Positions 17,585-26,048 of a DNA stretch of 64,000 nt are shown here, piece after piece (within the stretch, counting starts at the first letter, position 1; every line of letters begins with the position of its first letter). The position numbers and the translations under genes were made by a program. A model generated the notes under the pieces. The model did no database searches. It saw only the letters and a program-made list of their open reading frames with translations, and was not told where the DNA came from. Source of the DNA: Ectopseudomonas khazarica (lineage in GTDB: Bacteria; Pseudomonadota; Gammaproteobacteria; Pseudomonadales; Pseudomonadaceae); the NCBI RefSeq assembly GCF_004521985.1, contig NZ_SBHZ01000008.1:124001-188000 (forward strand), read 5' to 3'.

Positions 17585-18274
17585 ATGGAACTACCTTGGG
17601 CGCATCATGATCGTCCCGTTGCCCGCATCGGTCGTGGCGACAGTTACGAACTTCACCTGGCTTCTCCCGACAGCGCCCGCCGTGCGGCGCTGGAGCAGTT
17701 CATCCGCCAGCGCTTCGAAGTGCAGTACGACGCACATATCCGGCACTTCATGCCCTGCCTGTTCGGCCTGGAAAACCAGGCCGGGCAACTGCTCGGCGCC
17801 GTCGGCGTGCGCAGCGGCAGCAGCGGCCCGCTGTTTCTCGAACGCTACCTGGACGAACCGATCCAGCACGCCATCGGCGCCCGCCTGGGCCACGCCCAGC
17901 CTGGCCGCGGCGAGGTCGTGGAGGTGGGCAACCTGGCTGCCGACAGCCCGGGTGCCGCGCGTCTGCTGATCGTCGCCCTGACCGACCTGCTGGTGGCCCT
18001 GGGGTTTCGCTGGGTCACCTTCACCGGCACACCGACACTGCTCAACAGCTTTCAGCGCCTGGGGCTGACCCCCATCGCGCTGGGCGAGGCCGATCCGGCG
18101 CGCATGGGCGAGGAACTGGCCGACTGGGGCCGTTACTACGACAACCGCCCGCTGGTCATGGCCGGCGACATCCATGGCGGTCATCAGCGTCTGCTGCAAC
18201 TGGGCGCCTATCCGCGCCTCGGCCACCAACCGCTCTATGCCCTGGAGGACATGCCCGATGTGGTCTGCAGCTGA
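17585..18274 (+). CDS. Thermostable-hemolysin family protein, GNAT-like acyltransferase fold
   Basis: 229 residues matching the thermostable hemolysin family: the N-terminal RRAALEQFIRQRFEVQYDAHIRHFMPCLFGL and EVVEVGNLAADSPGAARLLIVALTDLLVALGFRWVTFTGT blocks are typical. The second block reads like the acyl-CoA/ACP-binding half of N-acyltransferases and acyl-homoserine-lactone synthases, so transfer of an acyl group is more plausible than membrane lysis; this is inference. First gene of an operon with an acyl ligase, diiron oxygenase-like protein, SDR, TPR protein and two-component system; its 3' end overlaps the next gene by 17 bases. Confidence 0.82.
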   Translation: MELPWAHHDRPVARIGRGDSYELHLASPDSARRAALEQFIRQRFEVQYDAHIRHFMPCLFGLENQAGQLLGAVGVRSGSSGPLFLERYLDEPIQHAIGARLGHAQPGRGEVVEVGNLAADSPGAARLLIVALTDLLVALGFRWVTFTGTPTLLNSFQRLGLTPIALGEADPARMGEELADWGRYYDNRPLVMAGDIHGGHQRLLQLGAYPRLGHQPLYALEDMPDVVCS

Positions 18275-19706
18275 ATCCCTGTTCGCGCGCATGGCCACCT
18301 TCGGCCCGCGCACCGCGCTGGTCGAGGATGGCCACGAGCTGACCTACGACGGCCTGCTGGCAGCCGTGGCCAGCCGCAGCCGGCACCTGCGCGAGCTGGG
18401 TGCACAGCGCGTGGCCCTGGCCCTGGACAACGGCATCGACTGGGTGCTGTGGGACCTGGCAACGCTGCATGCCGGCCTGGTCTGCGTACCGCTGCCGGCG
18501 TTCTTTTCCGCCGACCAGCAGCGCCACGTGCTGGACAGCGCCGGCATCGACCTGCTGATCGGCGCCGGTGCGCCCGGTTTCGCCAGCGTGGAGGGTGACA
18601 TCCATCGCCGCAGCGTGGCGCACGCGGCCGAGCTGCACCCCGGCACCTGCAAGATCACCTACACCTCCGGCACCACCGGCCAGCCCAAGGGCGTGTGCCT
18701 GGACCTGGCCACGCAACTGGCGGTGGCCGGCAGCCTGGTCGAGGCCAGCGCCAGCCGTGACGTGCAGCGGCACCTGTGCATCCTGCCGCTGGCCACCCTG
18801 CTGGAGAATATCGCCGGCGTCTATGCGCCGCTGCTGGCCGGCGCCCGGGTGGAACTGATGCCCATGGCGCGGATCGGCCTGAGCGGCGCCAGCGGCTTCG
18901 ACCTGGCGCGTTTTCTCCAGGCGCTGCAGGCGGCCCAGCCGAACAGCCTGATCCTGCTGCCGCAGCTGTTGCTGGCGCTGGTCAGCGCGGCCGAGCGCAG
19001 GCTGCCGGTGCCGGGCTCGCTGCGCTTCGTCGCGGTCGGTGGCGGCCGGGTCTCCGCGCAGCTGCTGGAACGTGCCGACGCGCTGGAGCTGCCGATCTTC
19101 GAGGGCTACGGCCTGTCCGAGTGCGCCTCGGTGGTCTGCCTCAATACCCCGCAAGCGCGCCGTATCGGCAGCACCGGCAAACCGCTCGGGCACCTGCAGG
19201 TCAGGCTGGCAGACGACGGCGAGGTGCTGGTGAAGGGCGCACGCATGCTCGGTTACCTCGGCGAGCCGGCGCCGCAAGGCGAATGGCTGGGCAGTGGTGA
19301 CCTCGGCCATTTCGAGCAGGGTTTCCTGGTGCTGCACGGGCGCAAGAAGCATCAGTTCATCACCGCTTACGGGCGCAACGTCAACCCGGAGTGGGTCGAA
19401 TCCGAGCTGGTCCAGCAACTGCCCATTGCCCAGGCCTGGCTGCATGGCGAGGCGCTGCCGGCGAACGTCGCCGTGCTGGTGCCACGCTTTGCCAACACCC
19501 CCGACGCGCAGTTGCAGGCGGCCGTGGACGCGGTCAACCAGGACCTGCCGGACTATGCCCGCGTGCACCACTGGCTGCGCGCCGATACGCCGTTCAGCGC
19601 GAGCAACGACCTGGCCACGGCCAACGGCCGCCTGCGCCGCCCTGCCCTGTTCAACCATTACCAAGCCGCCATCGCCCAACTGATGGCCGAAGGAGTACAC
19701 GCATGA
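18258..19706 (+). CDS. AMP-dependent acyl-CoA synthetase/ligase
   Basis: 482 residues from the ATG at 18258. Adenylate-forming motifs: ITYTSGTTGQPKGVCL (P-loop), GYGLSECASVVCL, and GSGDLGHFEQGFLVLHGRKKHQFITAYGRNVNPEWVE. It is shorter than typical acyl-CoA synthetases (500-550). In the C-terminal A10 region the usual NGK lysine appears as Arg (TANGRLRRPAL), so either a variant thioesterification enzyme or an altered adenylation step is possible. Presumably activates a fatty or other carboxylic acid for the neighbouring enzymes. Stop overlaps the next start by four bases. Confidence 0.88.
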   Translation: MWSAAESLFARMATFGPRTALVEDGHELTYDGLLAAVASRSRHLRELGAQRVALALDNGIDWVLWDLATLHAGLVCVPLPAFFSADQQRHVLDSAGIDLLIGAGAPGFASVEGDIHRRSVAHAAELHPGTCKITYTSGTTGQPKGVCLDLATQLAVAGSLVEASASRDVQRHLCILPLATLLENIAGVYAPLLAGARVELMPMARIGLSGASGFDLARFLQALQAAQPNSLILLPQLLLALVSAAERRLPVPGSLRFVAVGGGRVSAQLLERADALELPIFEGYGLSECASVVCLNTPQARRIGSTGKPLGHLQVRLADDGEVLVKGARMLGYLGEPAPQGEWLGSGDLGHFEQGFLVLHGRKKHQFITAYGRNVNPEWVESELVQQLPIAQAWLHGEALPANVAVLVPRFANTPDAQLQAAVDAVNQDLPDYARVHHWLRADTPFSASNDLATANGRLRRPALFNHYQAAIAQLMAEGVHA

Positions 19707-20362
19707 GTTTCTACGAATCCCTGCTGGCCCAGACCCAGGCCGAACGCGACTATCTGCTCGGCGCACCGATCATCCAGCAGGCGATGACCGGCCAGGTCGC
19801 GCTGCACAGCTACATCGCCTTCCTCACCGAGGCCTACCACCACGTCAAGCACACCGTGCCGCTGCTGATGGCCTGCGGCGCGCGCCTGCCGGAGCGTCTG
19901 GAGTGGCTGCGCGAGGCCATCGCCGAGTACATCGAGGAGGAGTACGGCCACCAGGAGTGGGTACTCAACGACATCGCCGCCTGCGGCGCCGATCAGGAAG
20001 CGGTGCGCAACGGCACCCCGCGCCTGCCCACCGAACTGATGGTGGCCTATGTCTACGACCGCATCGCCCGACACAACCCGGTGAGTTTCTTCGGCATGGT
20101 CAACGTCCTCGAAGGCACCAGCATCGCCCTGGCCACCCAGGCGGCCGGCATCATCCAGGACAAGCTGCAACTGCCGAACAAGGCGTTCAGCTACCTCAAC
20201 TCCCACGGCAGCCTGGACCTGGAGCACATCGAGTTCTTCAAGAAGCTGATGAACCGCCTGGACAACGACGACGACAACGCCGCCGTGGTGCACACCGCCA
20301 AGGTGGTCTACCGCCTGTACGGCGACATGTTCCGCAGCCTGCCGCTGTCCACGGAGGAGTGA
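19703..20362 (+). CDS. Heme-oxygenase-like diiron oxidase (TenA-related)
   Basis: 219 residues from the ATG at 19703 (AAGGAG upstream); the upstream open frame is antisense-like. All-helical TenA/heme-oxygenase-like fold. Candidate metal ligands are E43 and H50 (EAYHHVKH), E137 (NVLEGTS), and H168-x3-D172-x2-H175 (NSHGSLDLEHIEF), the spacing of non-heme diiron oxidases such as CADD and UndA. The thiamin-hydrolysing cysteine of true TenA is not obvious. It could oxidise the acyl substrate activated by the adjacent ligase; this is inference from context. Confidence 0.8.
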   Translation: MSFYESLLAQTQAERDYLLGAPIIQQAMTGQVALHSYIAFLTEAYHHVKHTVPLLMACGARLPERLEWLREAIAEYIEEEYGHQEWVLNDIAACGADQEAVRNGTPRLPTELMVAYVYDRIARHNPVSFFGMVNVLEGTSIALATQAAGIIQDKLQLPNKAFSYLNSHGSLDLEHIEFFKKLMNRLDNDDDNAAVVHTAKVVYRLYGDMFRSLPLSTEE

Positions 20363-20366
20363 CGCC

Positions 20367-21158
20367 ATGCAACCAACGGACTGCCGCGCCCTGCTCACCG
20401 GCGCCAGTGGTGGCATCGGCCAGGCCCTGGCCGAACGCCTGGCCAGCGAGGGTGCCCACCTGCTGCTGGCCGGCCGCCGCCTGGAGCCGCTGGAGCCGCT
20501 GCTCAAGCGTTTTCCGCAACAGATCCAGCTGGTCCAGGCCGACATCGGCACACGGGCCGGGCGGGATGCGCTGGTCGCCGCGGCGCAGAACTTCGGCGGG
20601 CTCAACTGCCTGATCAACGCGGCCGGGGTCAATCGCTTCGGCCTGCTCGACCAGCAGGACGAGCAGCAGATCGCCGAGCTGATCGGTCTCAACGTCACCG
20701 CCACGCTGCAGCTGACCCAGCGCCTGCTGCCACTGCTGCGGGCACAGCGCCGGGCCCTGCTGATCAACGTCGGCTCCACCTTCGGCACCATCGGCTACCC
20801 GGGCTTCGCCGCTTACTGCGCCAGCAAGTTCGCCCTGCGCGGTTTCTCCGAAGCACTGCGCCGCGAACTGGCCGACACCAACGTCGGCGTCCTCTACTTC
20901 GCGCCACGGGCCACCCGCACGCCGATGAACGCGCCCAGCGTGGTGGCGATGAACGACGAGCTGGGGGTGGCCATGGACGACCCCGAGCAGGTCGCCGGCG
21001 AACTGCTCCAGGCCATTCGCCACGAGCAGGAAGAACGCTACCTGGGTTGGCCCGAGCGCCTGTTCGTGCGCCTCAACGGCCTGCTGCCGCGGGTGGTCGA
21101 CCAGGCCCTGCGCAAGCAGTTGCCGATCATTCAACGCTTCGCCCGTCACAAGCACTGA
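20367..21158 (+). CDS. Short-chain dehydrogenase/reductase
   Basis: 263 residues. Rossmann motif ALLTGASGGIGQALAERLA, NAAG (CLINAAGVNRFG), catalytic serine in INVGSTFGTIG and Y-x3-K in AAYCASKFALRGF. NAD(P)-dependent alcohol/ketone interconversion; the substrate is unknown but the operon suggests an acyl-derived ketone or aldehyde. GGAGGAG lies four bases after... the upstream gene's coding end and serves as ribosome site. Fourth gene of the operon. Confidence 0.88.
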   Translation: MQPTDCRALLTGASGGIGQALAERLASEGAHLLLAGRRLEPLEPLLKRFPQQIQLVQADIGTRAGRDALVAAAQNFGGLNCLINAAGVNRFGLLDQQDEQQIAELIGLNVTATLQLTQRLLPLLRAQRRALLINVGSTFGTIGYPGFAAYCASKFALRGFSEALRRELADTNVGVLYFAPRATRTPMNAPSVVAMNDELGVAMDDPEQVAGELLQAIRHEQEERYLGWPERLFVRLNGLLPRVVDQALRKQLPIIQRFARHKH

Positions 21159-21170
21159 GGAGATTGCCCC

Positions 21171-21821
21171 GTGAACGCATTTCGCATCCTGATCATCGCC
21201 GCGCTCGGCTGTGCCGCCCTGCCCGCCTTCGCCCTGAGCGAGGGCGGCCAGACCCAGCTGCACCAGTTGCAGACGCGCTGGGCCGAGATCAACTACCAGT
21301 TGCCGGAGAAGCAGCGCGAAGAAGCCTTCGGCAAGCTGGTCACGCAGGCCGACGCGGCCCTGGCCGGCGAACCCAAGGCGCCGGAGCTGCTGATCTGGCG
21401 CGGCATCATCCTCAGCACCCAGGCTGGAGCCAAGGGTGGCCTCGGCGCGCTGAGCCTGGTCAAGCAAGCCAAGTCCAGCCTGGAGCAAGCCCTGGCGATC
21501 GACCCGCAGGCGCTGGCCGGCTCGGCCTACACCAGCCTCGGCAGCCTGTACTACCAGGTGCCCGGCTGGCCGATCGGTTTCGGTGACGACGACGAAGCCG
21601 AGAAGCTGCTCAAGCAGGCCCTGGCGATCAACCCCGACGGCATCGACCCGAACTACTTCTACGCTGACTACCTGCAGCGCAAGAAGCGCTACGCAGAAGC
21701 CCGTGGCGCGCTGCAGAAAGCCCTGGCCGCCAAGGACCGTCCAGGCCGCGAACTGGCTGACAAGGGACGCCGCGCGGAAGCCCAGGCGCTTTTGCAGCAG
21801 GTCGAGGGTAAACTCAAGTAA
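21171..21821 (+). CDS. Exported TPR protein of the acyl-ligase operon
   Basis: 216 residues with a GTG start at 21171, supported by GAGGAG and by its 12-base distance from the SDR stop. The signal peptide (MNAFRILIIAALGCAALPAFA) sends it to the periplasm. TPR-like helices are visible: LLIWRGIILSTQAGAKGGLGAL, AKSSLEQALAIDPQAL, EKLLKQALAINPDGIDPNYFYADYLQRKKRYAEARGALQKALA. It sits between the biosynthetic-looking genes and the two-component genes, so a periplasmic scaffold or sensor accessory role is possible. Confidence 0.85.
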   Translation: MNAFRILIIAALGCAALPAFALSEGGQTQLHQLQTRWAEINYQLPEKQREEAFGKLVTQADAALAGEPKAPELLIWRGIILSTQAGAKGGLGALSLVKQAKSSLEQALAIDPQALAGSAYTSLGSLYYQVPGWPIGFGDDDEAEKLLKQALAINPDGIDPNYFYADYLQRKKRYAEARGALQKALAAKDRPGRELADKGRRAEAQALLQQVEGKLK

Positions 21822-21840
21822 TTCATCTGCAGGAGCTGCC

Positions 21841-22497
21841 ATGCGCATTCTTCTCGTCGAAGACGACCCGGCCCTGGGCGAAGGCATTCGTACCGCGCTG
21901 AAACCCGAGGGTTACACCGTGGACTGGCTGCAGGACGGCGCCAGCGCCCTGCACGCCCTGAGCCACGAAAGCTTCGAACTGGTCATCCTCGACCTCGGTC
22001 TGCCGCGCATGGACGGCCTGCAGGTGCTCAAGCACCTGCGGGCCGCCGCCAACCCGGTGCCGGTGCTGATCCTCACCGCCCGCGATGCCACCGGCGACCG
22101 CATCGCCGGGCTCGATGCCGGCGCCGACGATTACCTGGTCAAGCCATTCGACGTGGCCGAACTCAAGGCGCGCCTGCGGGCCTTGTTGCGGCGCAGTTTC
22201 CAGCGCCCGCAACCGGCACTGGAATACCGCGGCGTGCGCCTCGACCCGGCCAGCCAGATGGTCGAGTACCAGGGCCAGACCGTGAACCTGCCGCGCAAGG
22301 AATTCCTCCTGCTCCACGAACTGCTGATCCAGCCCGGCCGCGTGCTGACCCGCGACAAGCTGCAGCAGGCGCTGTATGGCTGGGACGAGGAAGTGGAAAG
22401 CAACGCCCTGGAAGTGCACGTGCACCACCTGCGCAAGAAGTTCTTCCCGGAGCTGATCCGCACCGTGCGTGGCGTCGGTTATCTGGTGGACAAATGA
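21841..22497 (+). CDS. QseB/PmrA-type response regulator
   Basis: 218 residues from the ATG at 21841. Receiver domain with acidic pocket EDD, phosphorylation Asp in VILDLGLPRMDG, and LTARDATG/LVKPFD; OmpR-type winged helix about 125-218 with LYGWDEEVESNALEVHVHHLRKKF and RTVRGVGYLVDK, nearly diagnostic of QseB/PmrA proteins. Overlaps the kinase gene by four bases. A CTTAAT-N5-GTTAAG box upstream of the operon is the expected type of target. Confidence 0.94.
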   Translation: MRILLVEDDPALGEGIRTALKPEGYTVDWLQDGASALHALSHESFELVILDLGLPRMDGLQVLKHLRAAANPVPVLILTARDATGDRIAGLDAGADDYLVKPFDVAELKARLRALLRRSFQRPQPALEYRGVRLDPASQMVEYQGQTVNLPRKEFLLLHELLIQPGRVLTRDKLQQALYGWDEEVESNALEVHVHHLRKKFFPELIRTVRGVGYLVDK

Positions 22498-23972
22498 GGG
22501 TGCTGAAGACCTTCGGCTCCATCCGCACCCGCCTGCTGGTTCTGTTGCTGCTGATGCTCGCCGCCAGCTTCGGTCTGATCAGCCACAAGATCTACAACGA
22601 CTCCGTGCACGAGGTGCGCGAGCTGTTCGACGCCCAGCTGTCGCAGACCGCGCGCCTGCTGATGGGGCTGGTACGTCATGACCTCGACGAGAGCGGGCGC
22701 CGCGAGATGCAGACGGTGCTCGACGAGGCGCTGCTGCTGCACAGCGCGCGCAACCCGGAGAACCTGCTCGGTCACGAATACGAAGGCAAGCTGGCCTTCC
22801 AGATGCTCGACGACGATGGCGAGCTGCTGTTCCAGTCCGCCAGCGCCCCGCCGGGGTTGCTCAACGACATGATCGAGCAGCTCGGCCTGGCCCTGCCCGA
22901 TGGCGAACAGCCGATGCGCGAGCGCCTGGCGCAGCTGGCCCGCTACCTGATCGGCTACCACACGCTGAACATCGGCGAGCATCGCTGGCGGGTATTCGTC
23001 CTGCATGACAGCCGCGACTACCACTGGGTACTGGCCGGCGAACGCGAGGATGTGCGCGGCGAGCTGATCGGCAAGATCGCCCAGCGCAGCCTGCAGCCGT
23101 TGCTGATCGGCCTGCCGCTGGTCGGGCTGTTGCTGTGGCTGGCGGTCGGCTGGGGCCTCAGCCCCCTGCAGCGCATGGCCGACGCCATTCGTGGCCGGGC
23201 ACCGGACAACCTGTCGCCGCTGGTCTTCCCGCCGCTGCCCAACGAACTGGAACCGATGGCCGCCGCGCTCAACCGCCTGCTGCTGCAGGTCAACCAGTTG
23301 CTGGAGCAGGAAAAACGCTTCATCGCCGATGCCGCGCACGAACTGCGCACGCCACTGGCGGTGCTGCGCATCCACGCGCAGAACGCCCTGGAAGCGCCGG
23401 ATGCCGCTGACCGCGACGAAGCCCTGCGCCAGCTGGGCGGCGGTGTCGACCGCGCCACCCGCGTGGTGGCCCAGTTGCTGACCCTGGCGCGCCTCGACCC
23501 CAACAGCGTGCGCCTGAGCATGGGCAAGACGGACCTGCTGGCCTTCCTGCGCAGCGAACTGGCCGAGCTCACCCCGCTGGCCCTGAACCGCCAGCAGGAC
23601 CTGGTCCTGGAGGCCGACGATCAGGGCGACTACGACCTCGTCGCCGACGCGCCAAGCCTGGGTATTCTGCTGCAGAACCTGGTGAGCAACGCAGTGCAGT
23701 ACACACCCGCCGGTGGCTGCATCCAGGTCCAGTTGCTGGCCAGCGCGCAGGCGCTGGTGCTGCAGGTGCAGGACAGCGGCCCCGGGGTACCGGCGGAACT
23801 GCGCGAGCGCCTGTTCGAACGCTTCTTTCGTCTTGGCGACGGCCAGGGTGCAGGGCTGGGGCTGTCCATCGTACGCCGGGTGGTGGAGTTGCATCAGGGC
23901 AGCATCAGCCTGGAAGACTCGCCGCTCGGTGGCTTGCAGGTCAGCGTACGCCTGCCTCGACGCCTGGTCTGA
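22494..23972 (+). CDS. QseC/PmrB-type sensor histidine kinase
   Basis: 492 residues. TM1 about 12-31 (LLVLLLLMLAASFGLI), periplasmic sensor about 32-200, TM2 about 202-222 (LLIGLPLVGLLLWLAVGWGL), HAMP-like linker, HisKA with phosphorylated His in FIADAAHELRTPLAVL, and HATPase with N box (LVSNAVQYTP), DSGPG and GAGLGLSIV. Partner of the preceding regulator. The ligand is unknown; an operon product or a polyamine/lipid signal are possibilities. Last gene of the operon, followed by a hairpin. Confidence 0.93.
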   Translation: MRVLKTFGSIRTRLLVLLLLMLAASFGLISHKIYNDSVHEVRELFDAQLSQTARLLMGLVRHDLDESGRREMQTVLDEALLLHSARNPENLLGHEYEGKLAFQMLDDDGELLFQSASAPPGLLNDMIEQLGLALPDGEQPMRERLAQLARYLIGYHTLNIGEHRWRVFVLHDSRDYHWVLAGEREDVRGELIGKIAQRSLQPLLIGLPLVGLLLWLAVGWGLSPLQRMADAIRGRAPDNLSPLVFPPLPNELEPMAAALNRLLLQVNQLLEQEKRFIADAAHELRTPLAVLRIHAQNALEAPDAADRDEALRQLGGGVDRATRVVAQLLTLARLDPNSVRLSMGKTDLLAFLRSELAELTPLALNRQQDLVLEADDQGDYDLVADAPSLGILLQNLVSNAVQYTPAGGCIQVQLLASAQALVLQVQDSGPGVPAELRERLFERFFRLGDGQGAGLGLSIVRRVVELHQGSISLEDSPLGGLQVSVRLPRRLV

Positions 23973-23980
23973 GGCGCCGG

Positions 23981-24003
23981 TTGCCCGCTGAAGTGGCGGG
24001 CAA
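23981..24003 (+). terminator. Hairpin after the two-component genes
   Basis: Inverted repeat TTGCCCGC/GCGGGCAA with a 7-base loop, nine bases after the kinase stop. There is no T run, so termination efficiency is uncertain. Confidence 0.5.
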
Positions 24004-24116
24004 TCGCTCAGGCATAGCCATTGATAATTGCCAGCATAGAAACAATCCAGTTTCTCAATGAGACTGCCACACCGATCATGGCCGCCTGTTCGCCTCATCA
24101 CCCAGGAGCCCCAGAC

Positions 24117-24215
24117 ATGAGCCTGATCAAACGTTTCCTGCAGTCGTCCCGTCCTGCCCGGCAAACCGCCGACACATCCACGGAAGCGCATCCGAACTTC
24201 TGGATGTATCTCTGA
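24117..24215 (+). CDS. Small ORF, 32 residues, unknown
   Basis: An ATG at 24117 has a good ribosome site (CCAGGAG, seven bases away) and opens a 32-codon frame ending at 24215. The peptide has a cationic, amphipathic start (MSLIKRFLQSSRPARQ), an acidic/hydrophilic middle, and an aromatic tail (HPNFWMYL). I do not recognise a family. The upstream 24020-24060 stretch is AT-rich, with TTGATA and a perfect inverted repeat AGAAAC-N6-GTTTCT (24038-24055). It could be a small protein, leader peptide, or precursor peptide; no modification enzyme is adjacent. Confidence 0.4.
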   Translation: MSLIKRFLQSSRPARQTADTSTEAHPNFWMYL

Positions 24216-24216
24216 T

Positions 24217-24519
24217 TCAGCTGCCCGCGCCCACCACCCGCAACGGCACCTGCCGCCCGGCCTTCTGCGCTAGGTAGCGGGTGCAGCTGACGCGCAGGAA
24301 CGAGGCGAAGTTGACCACCTCGCCACGCAGGTCCATGACCTCTTCGTAGAGCTTGGTGATCAGCTGGTTGGTGGTCATGCCATCGACTTCGGCGATTTCA
24401 CGCAGGATGTCCCAGAACTGGTTCTCCAGGCGCAAGGTGGTGACCACGCCACGAATGCGCAGCGAGCGTGAGCGCGACTCGTAGAGAATCGGATCGGCCT
24501 TCACATAGAGTTCGCACAT
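24217..24519 (-). CDS. Ribbon-helix-helix domain protein
   Basis: 100 residues from the ATG at 24519. The segment SLRIRGVVTTLRLENQFWDILREIAEVDGMTTNQLITKLYEEV is a ribbon-helix-helix (RHH_4) fold in which TTLRLEN is the DNA-contacting strand. The C-terminal ASFLRVSCTRYLAQK is typical of this conserved family. Likely a small DNA-binding regulator; target unknown. Purine-rich GAGGAGA lies upstream of the start. Confidence 0.85.
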   Translation of the reverse strand: MCELYVKADPILYESRSRSLRIRGVVTTLRLENQFWDILREIAEVDGMTTNQLITKLYEEVMDLRGEVVNFASFLRVSCTRYLAQKAGRQVPLRVVGAGS

Positions 24520-24609
24520 CGGCGCTGTCTCCTCTCGGGCGTTGCGGCCCGGATGCGTTCGGGGAATGGCGCCATGATGCACCCCGAATCCGCTCCGGGC
24601 CACGTTTCG

Positions 24610-25191
24610 CTACAGACGGATTTCCGTCCCCAGCACCTTGAGAAACGCCGCCAGCCAGGCCGGATGCGCAGGCCAGGCCGGCGCCGTGACCAGCTTGCCC
24701 TGCACGTGCGCCTGGTCCACCGGAATATCCACGTAGGTACCGCCAGACAGCCCCACCTCCGGCGCACAGGCCGGGTAGGCGCTGCACTCGCGTCCTTCCA
24801 GCACACCGGCGGCCGCCAGCAGTTGCGGGCCGTGGCAAACCGCAGCGATGGGCTTGTCCGCGCTGGCGAACGCCTTGACCAGGGCGACGACGTCCGCATT
24901 CAGTCGCAGGTATTCGGGCGCACGGCCACCGGGCACCAGCAGCGCGTCGTAATCCTCGGCGCGGACCTTGTCGAAGTCATGGTTCAGGGCAAAGTTGTGC
25001 CCGGGCTTCTCGCTGTAGGTCTGGTCGCCCTCGAAGTCGTGGATGGCGGTTCGCACCGTCTGCCCCGCGACCTTGCCCGGGCACACCGCATGCACCGTGT
25101 GACCGACCATCTGCAGGGCCTGGAACGGCACCATGGTTTCGTAGTCCTCGGCGTAGTCGCCGACCAGCATGAGAATTTTCTTGGCAGCCAT
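24610..25191 (-). CDS. DJ-1/PfpI family protein
   Basis: 193 residues. The fold is evident from [48 protein letters not shown], and the nucleophile elbow [22 protein letters not shown] with the conserved cysteine. Related proteins act as glyoxalases/deglycases or stress chaperones (PfpI, YhbO). ATP-independent and cytosolic. Stands alone with its own GAGACG/GGAG region upstream. Confidence 0.9.
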   Translation of the reverse strand: MAAKKILMLVGDYAEDYETMVPFQALQMVGHTVHAVCPGKVAGQTVRTAIHDFEGDQTYSEKPGHNFALNHDFDKVRAEDYDALLVPGGRAPEYLRLNADVVALVKAFASADKPIAAVCHGPQLLAAAGVLEGRECSAYPACAPEVGLSGGTYVDIPVDQAHVQGKLVTAPAWPAHPAWLAAFLKVLGTEIRL

Positions 25192-25280
25192 GATCGTCTC
25201 CTGAAGGTAGGTTGAACGAGGCCATTATTCGCCCCTAAAGCTTCCGACAGGTAACAACCGGGTACTACTCCCCGACGCGA

Positions 25281-25889
25281 TCAGATACCGACCTTGTCCA
25301 GCGCTTCGCCGATCGAGCGCCAGAAACCACGTTGTGGTCGCTCCGGCTCCTGGTGGCTGGCGGCGATGCGGGCCATCGGCTGCACCAGGCGGGTCGCCCC
25401 GAGTTCGCGCTGCGCCAGCTCGGCCGAAACCAGTTGCAAGGGACCATCGCCGCCACTCTGCAGCGCCCCGCCCTGCGGCGGCGGGCCGTCCTCGTCGTAA
25501 CGCAGGTAGTAGGTGCCGCCGACGGCAGCATCCAGGGTGAAGCCGGAGATCAGGGTGAAATCCAGCGGGCCGTCGGCCAGCAAGGTCCAGAAGCTGCCCG
25601 CCAGTGGCCGGCGCATTTCCAGCTTGTAGTTGGCCGCCTCGAATTCGAATGCCAGGTAGCCGTTGCTCGGCAGGCTGCCGATCAGCTGGTTGTCGAGAAA
25701 CAGCCCCGGCGCCTCCAGTTCCTGGTCGGCCCAGTCGTTGCGCGGGCGATAGAGGTAGACCAGGGCGCGATTCTCGTCGCTGAGCACATGCGGCTCGAAG
25801 ACTTCACCCTCGGTGGCGCCGAAGAAGGCCCCAGGCGTGGAACAGGCGGCAAGCAGGACGATGGGCAGCGACGACAGCAGACGACGCAT
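25281..25889 (-). CDS. DUF2846-like lipoprotein
   Basis: 202 residues with lipobox LLAAC (about residues 12-16). The ALVYLYRPRNDW, LFLDNQLIGSLPSNGYLAFEFEAANYKLEM and GGTYYLRYD segments match the DUF2846 pattern of small beta-sandwich lipoproteins. Outer-membrane or periplasmic; function unknown. The C-terminus (PERPQRGFWRSIGEALDKVG) looks amphipathic. Confidence 0.8.
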   Translation of the reverse strand: MRRLLSSLPIVLLAACSTPGAFFGATEGEVFEPHVLSDENRALVYLYRPRNDWADQELEAPGLFLDNQLIGSLPSNGYLAFEFEAANYKLEMRRPLAGSFWTLLADGPLDFTLISGFTLDAAVGGTYYLRYDEDGPPPQGGALQSGGDGPLQLVSAELAQRELGATRLVQPMARIAASHQEPERPQRGFWRSIGEALDKVGI

Positions 25890-26003
25890 CGGTCATTCCT
25901 TCTGATGATGGTGCGTCGAGCTTAGCCGCAGTGCCTGCCGACGGCACCCGACGAAAGTGCGGCCCGGTACCTCGCCGATGCGCCAGCGGCCGCAAGCACG
26001 ACG

Positions 26004-26028
26004 AAAAAGGCCGACATCGAAGTCGGCC
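26004..26028 (-). terminator. Terminator of the MFE-2-like SDR gene
   Basis: Seven-bp stem GGCCGAC/GTCGGCC with a 6-base loop; on the minus strand it is followed by TTTTT. It lies 20 bases beyond the stop of the SDR gene at 26049. Confidence 0.8.
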
Positions 26029-26048
26029 CTGGTCCCTGCGGGTGTGGC

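Noticed and set aside
17585..18274. A true secreted hemolysin/toxin
   Set aside because: No signal peptide, and neighbours are metabolic and regulatory; the family name alone does not support toxin function.
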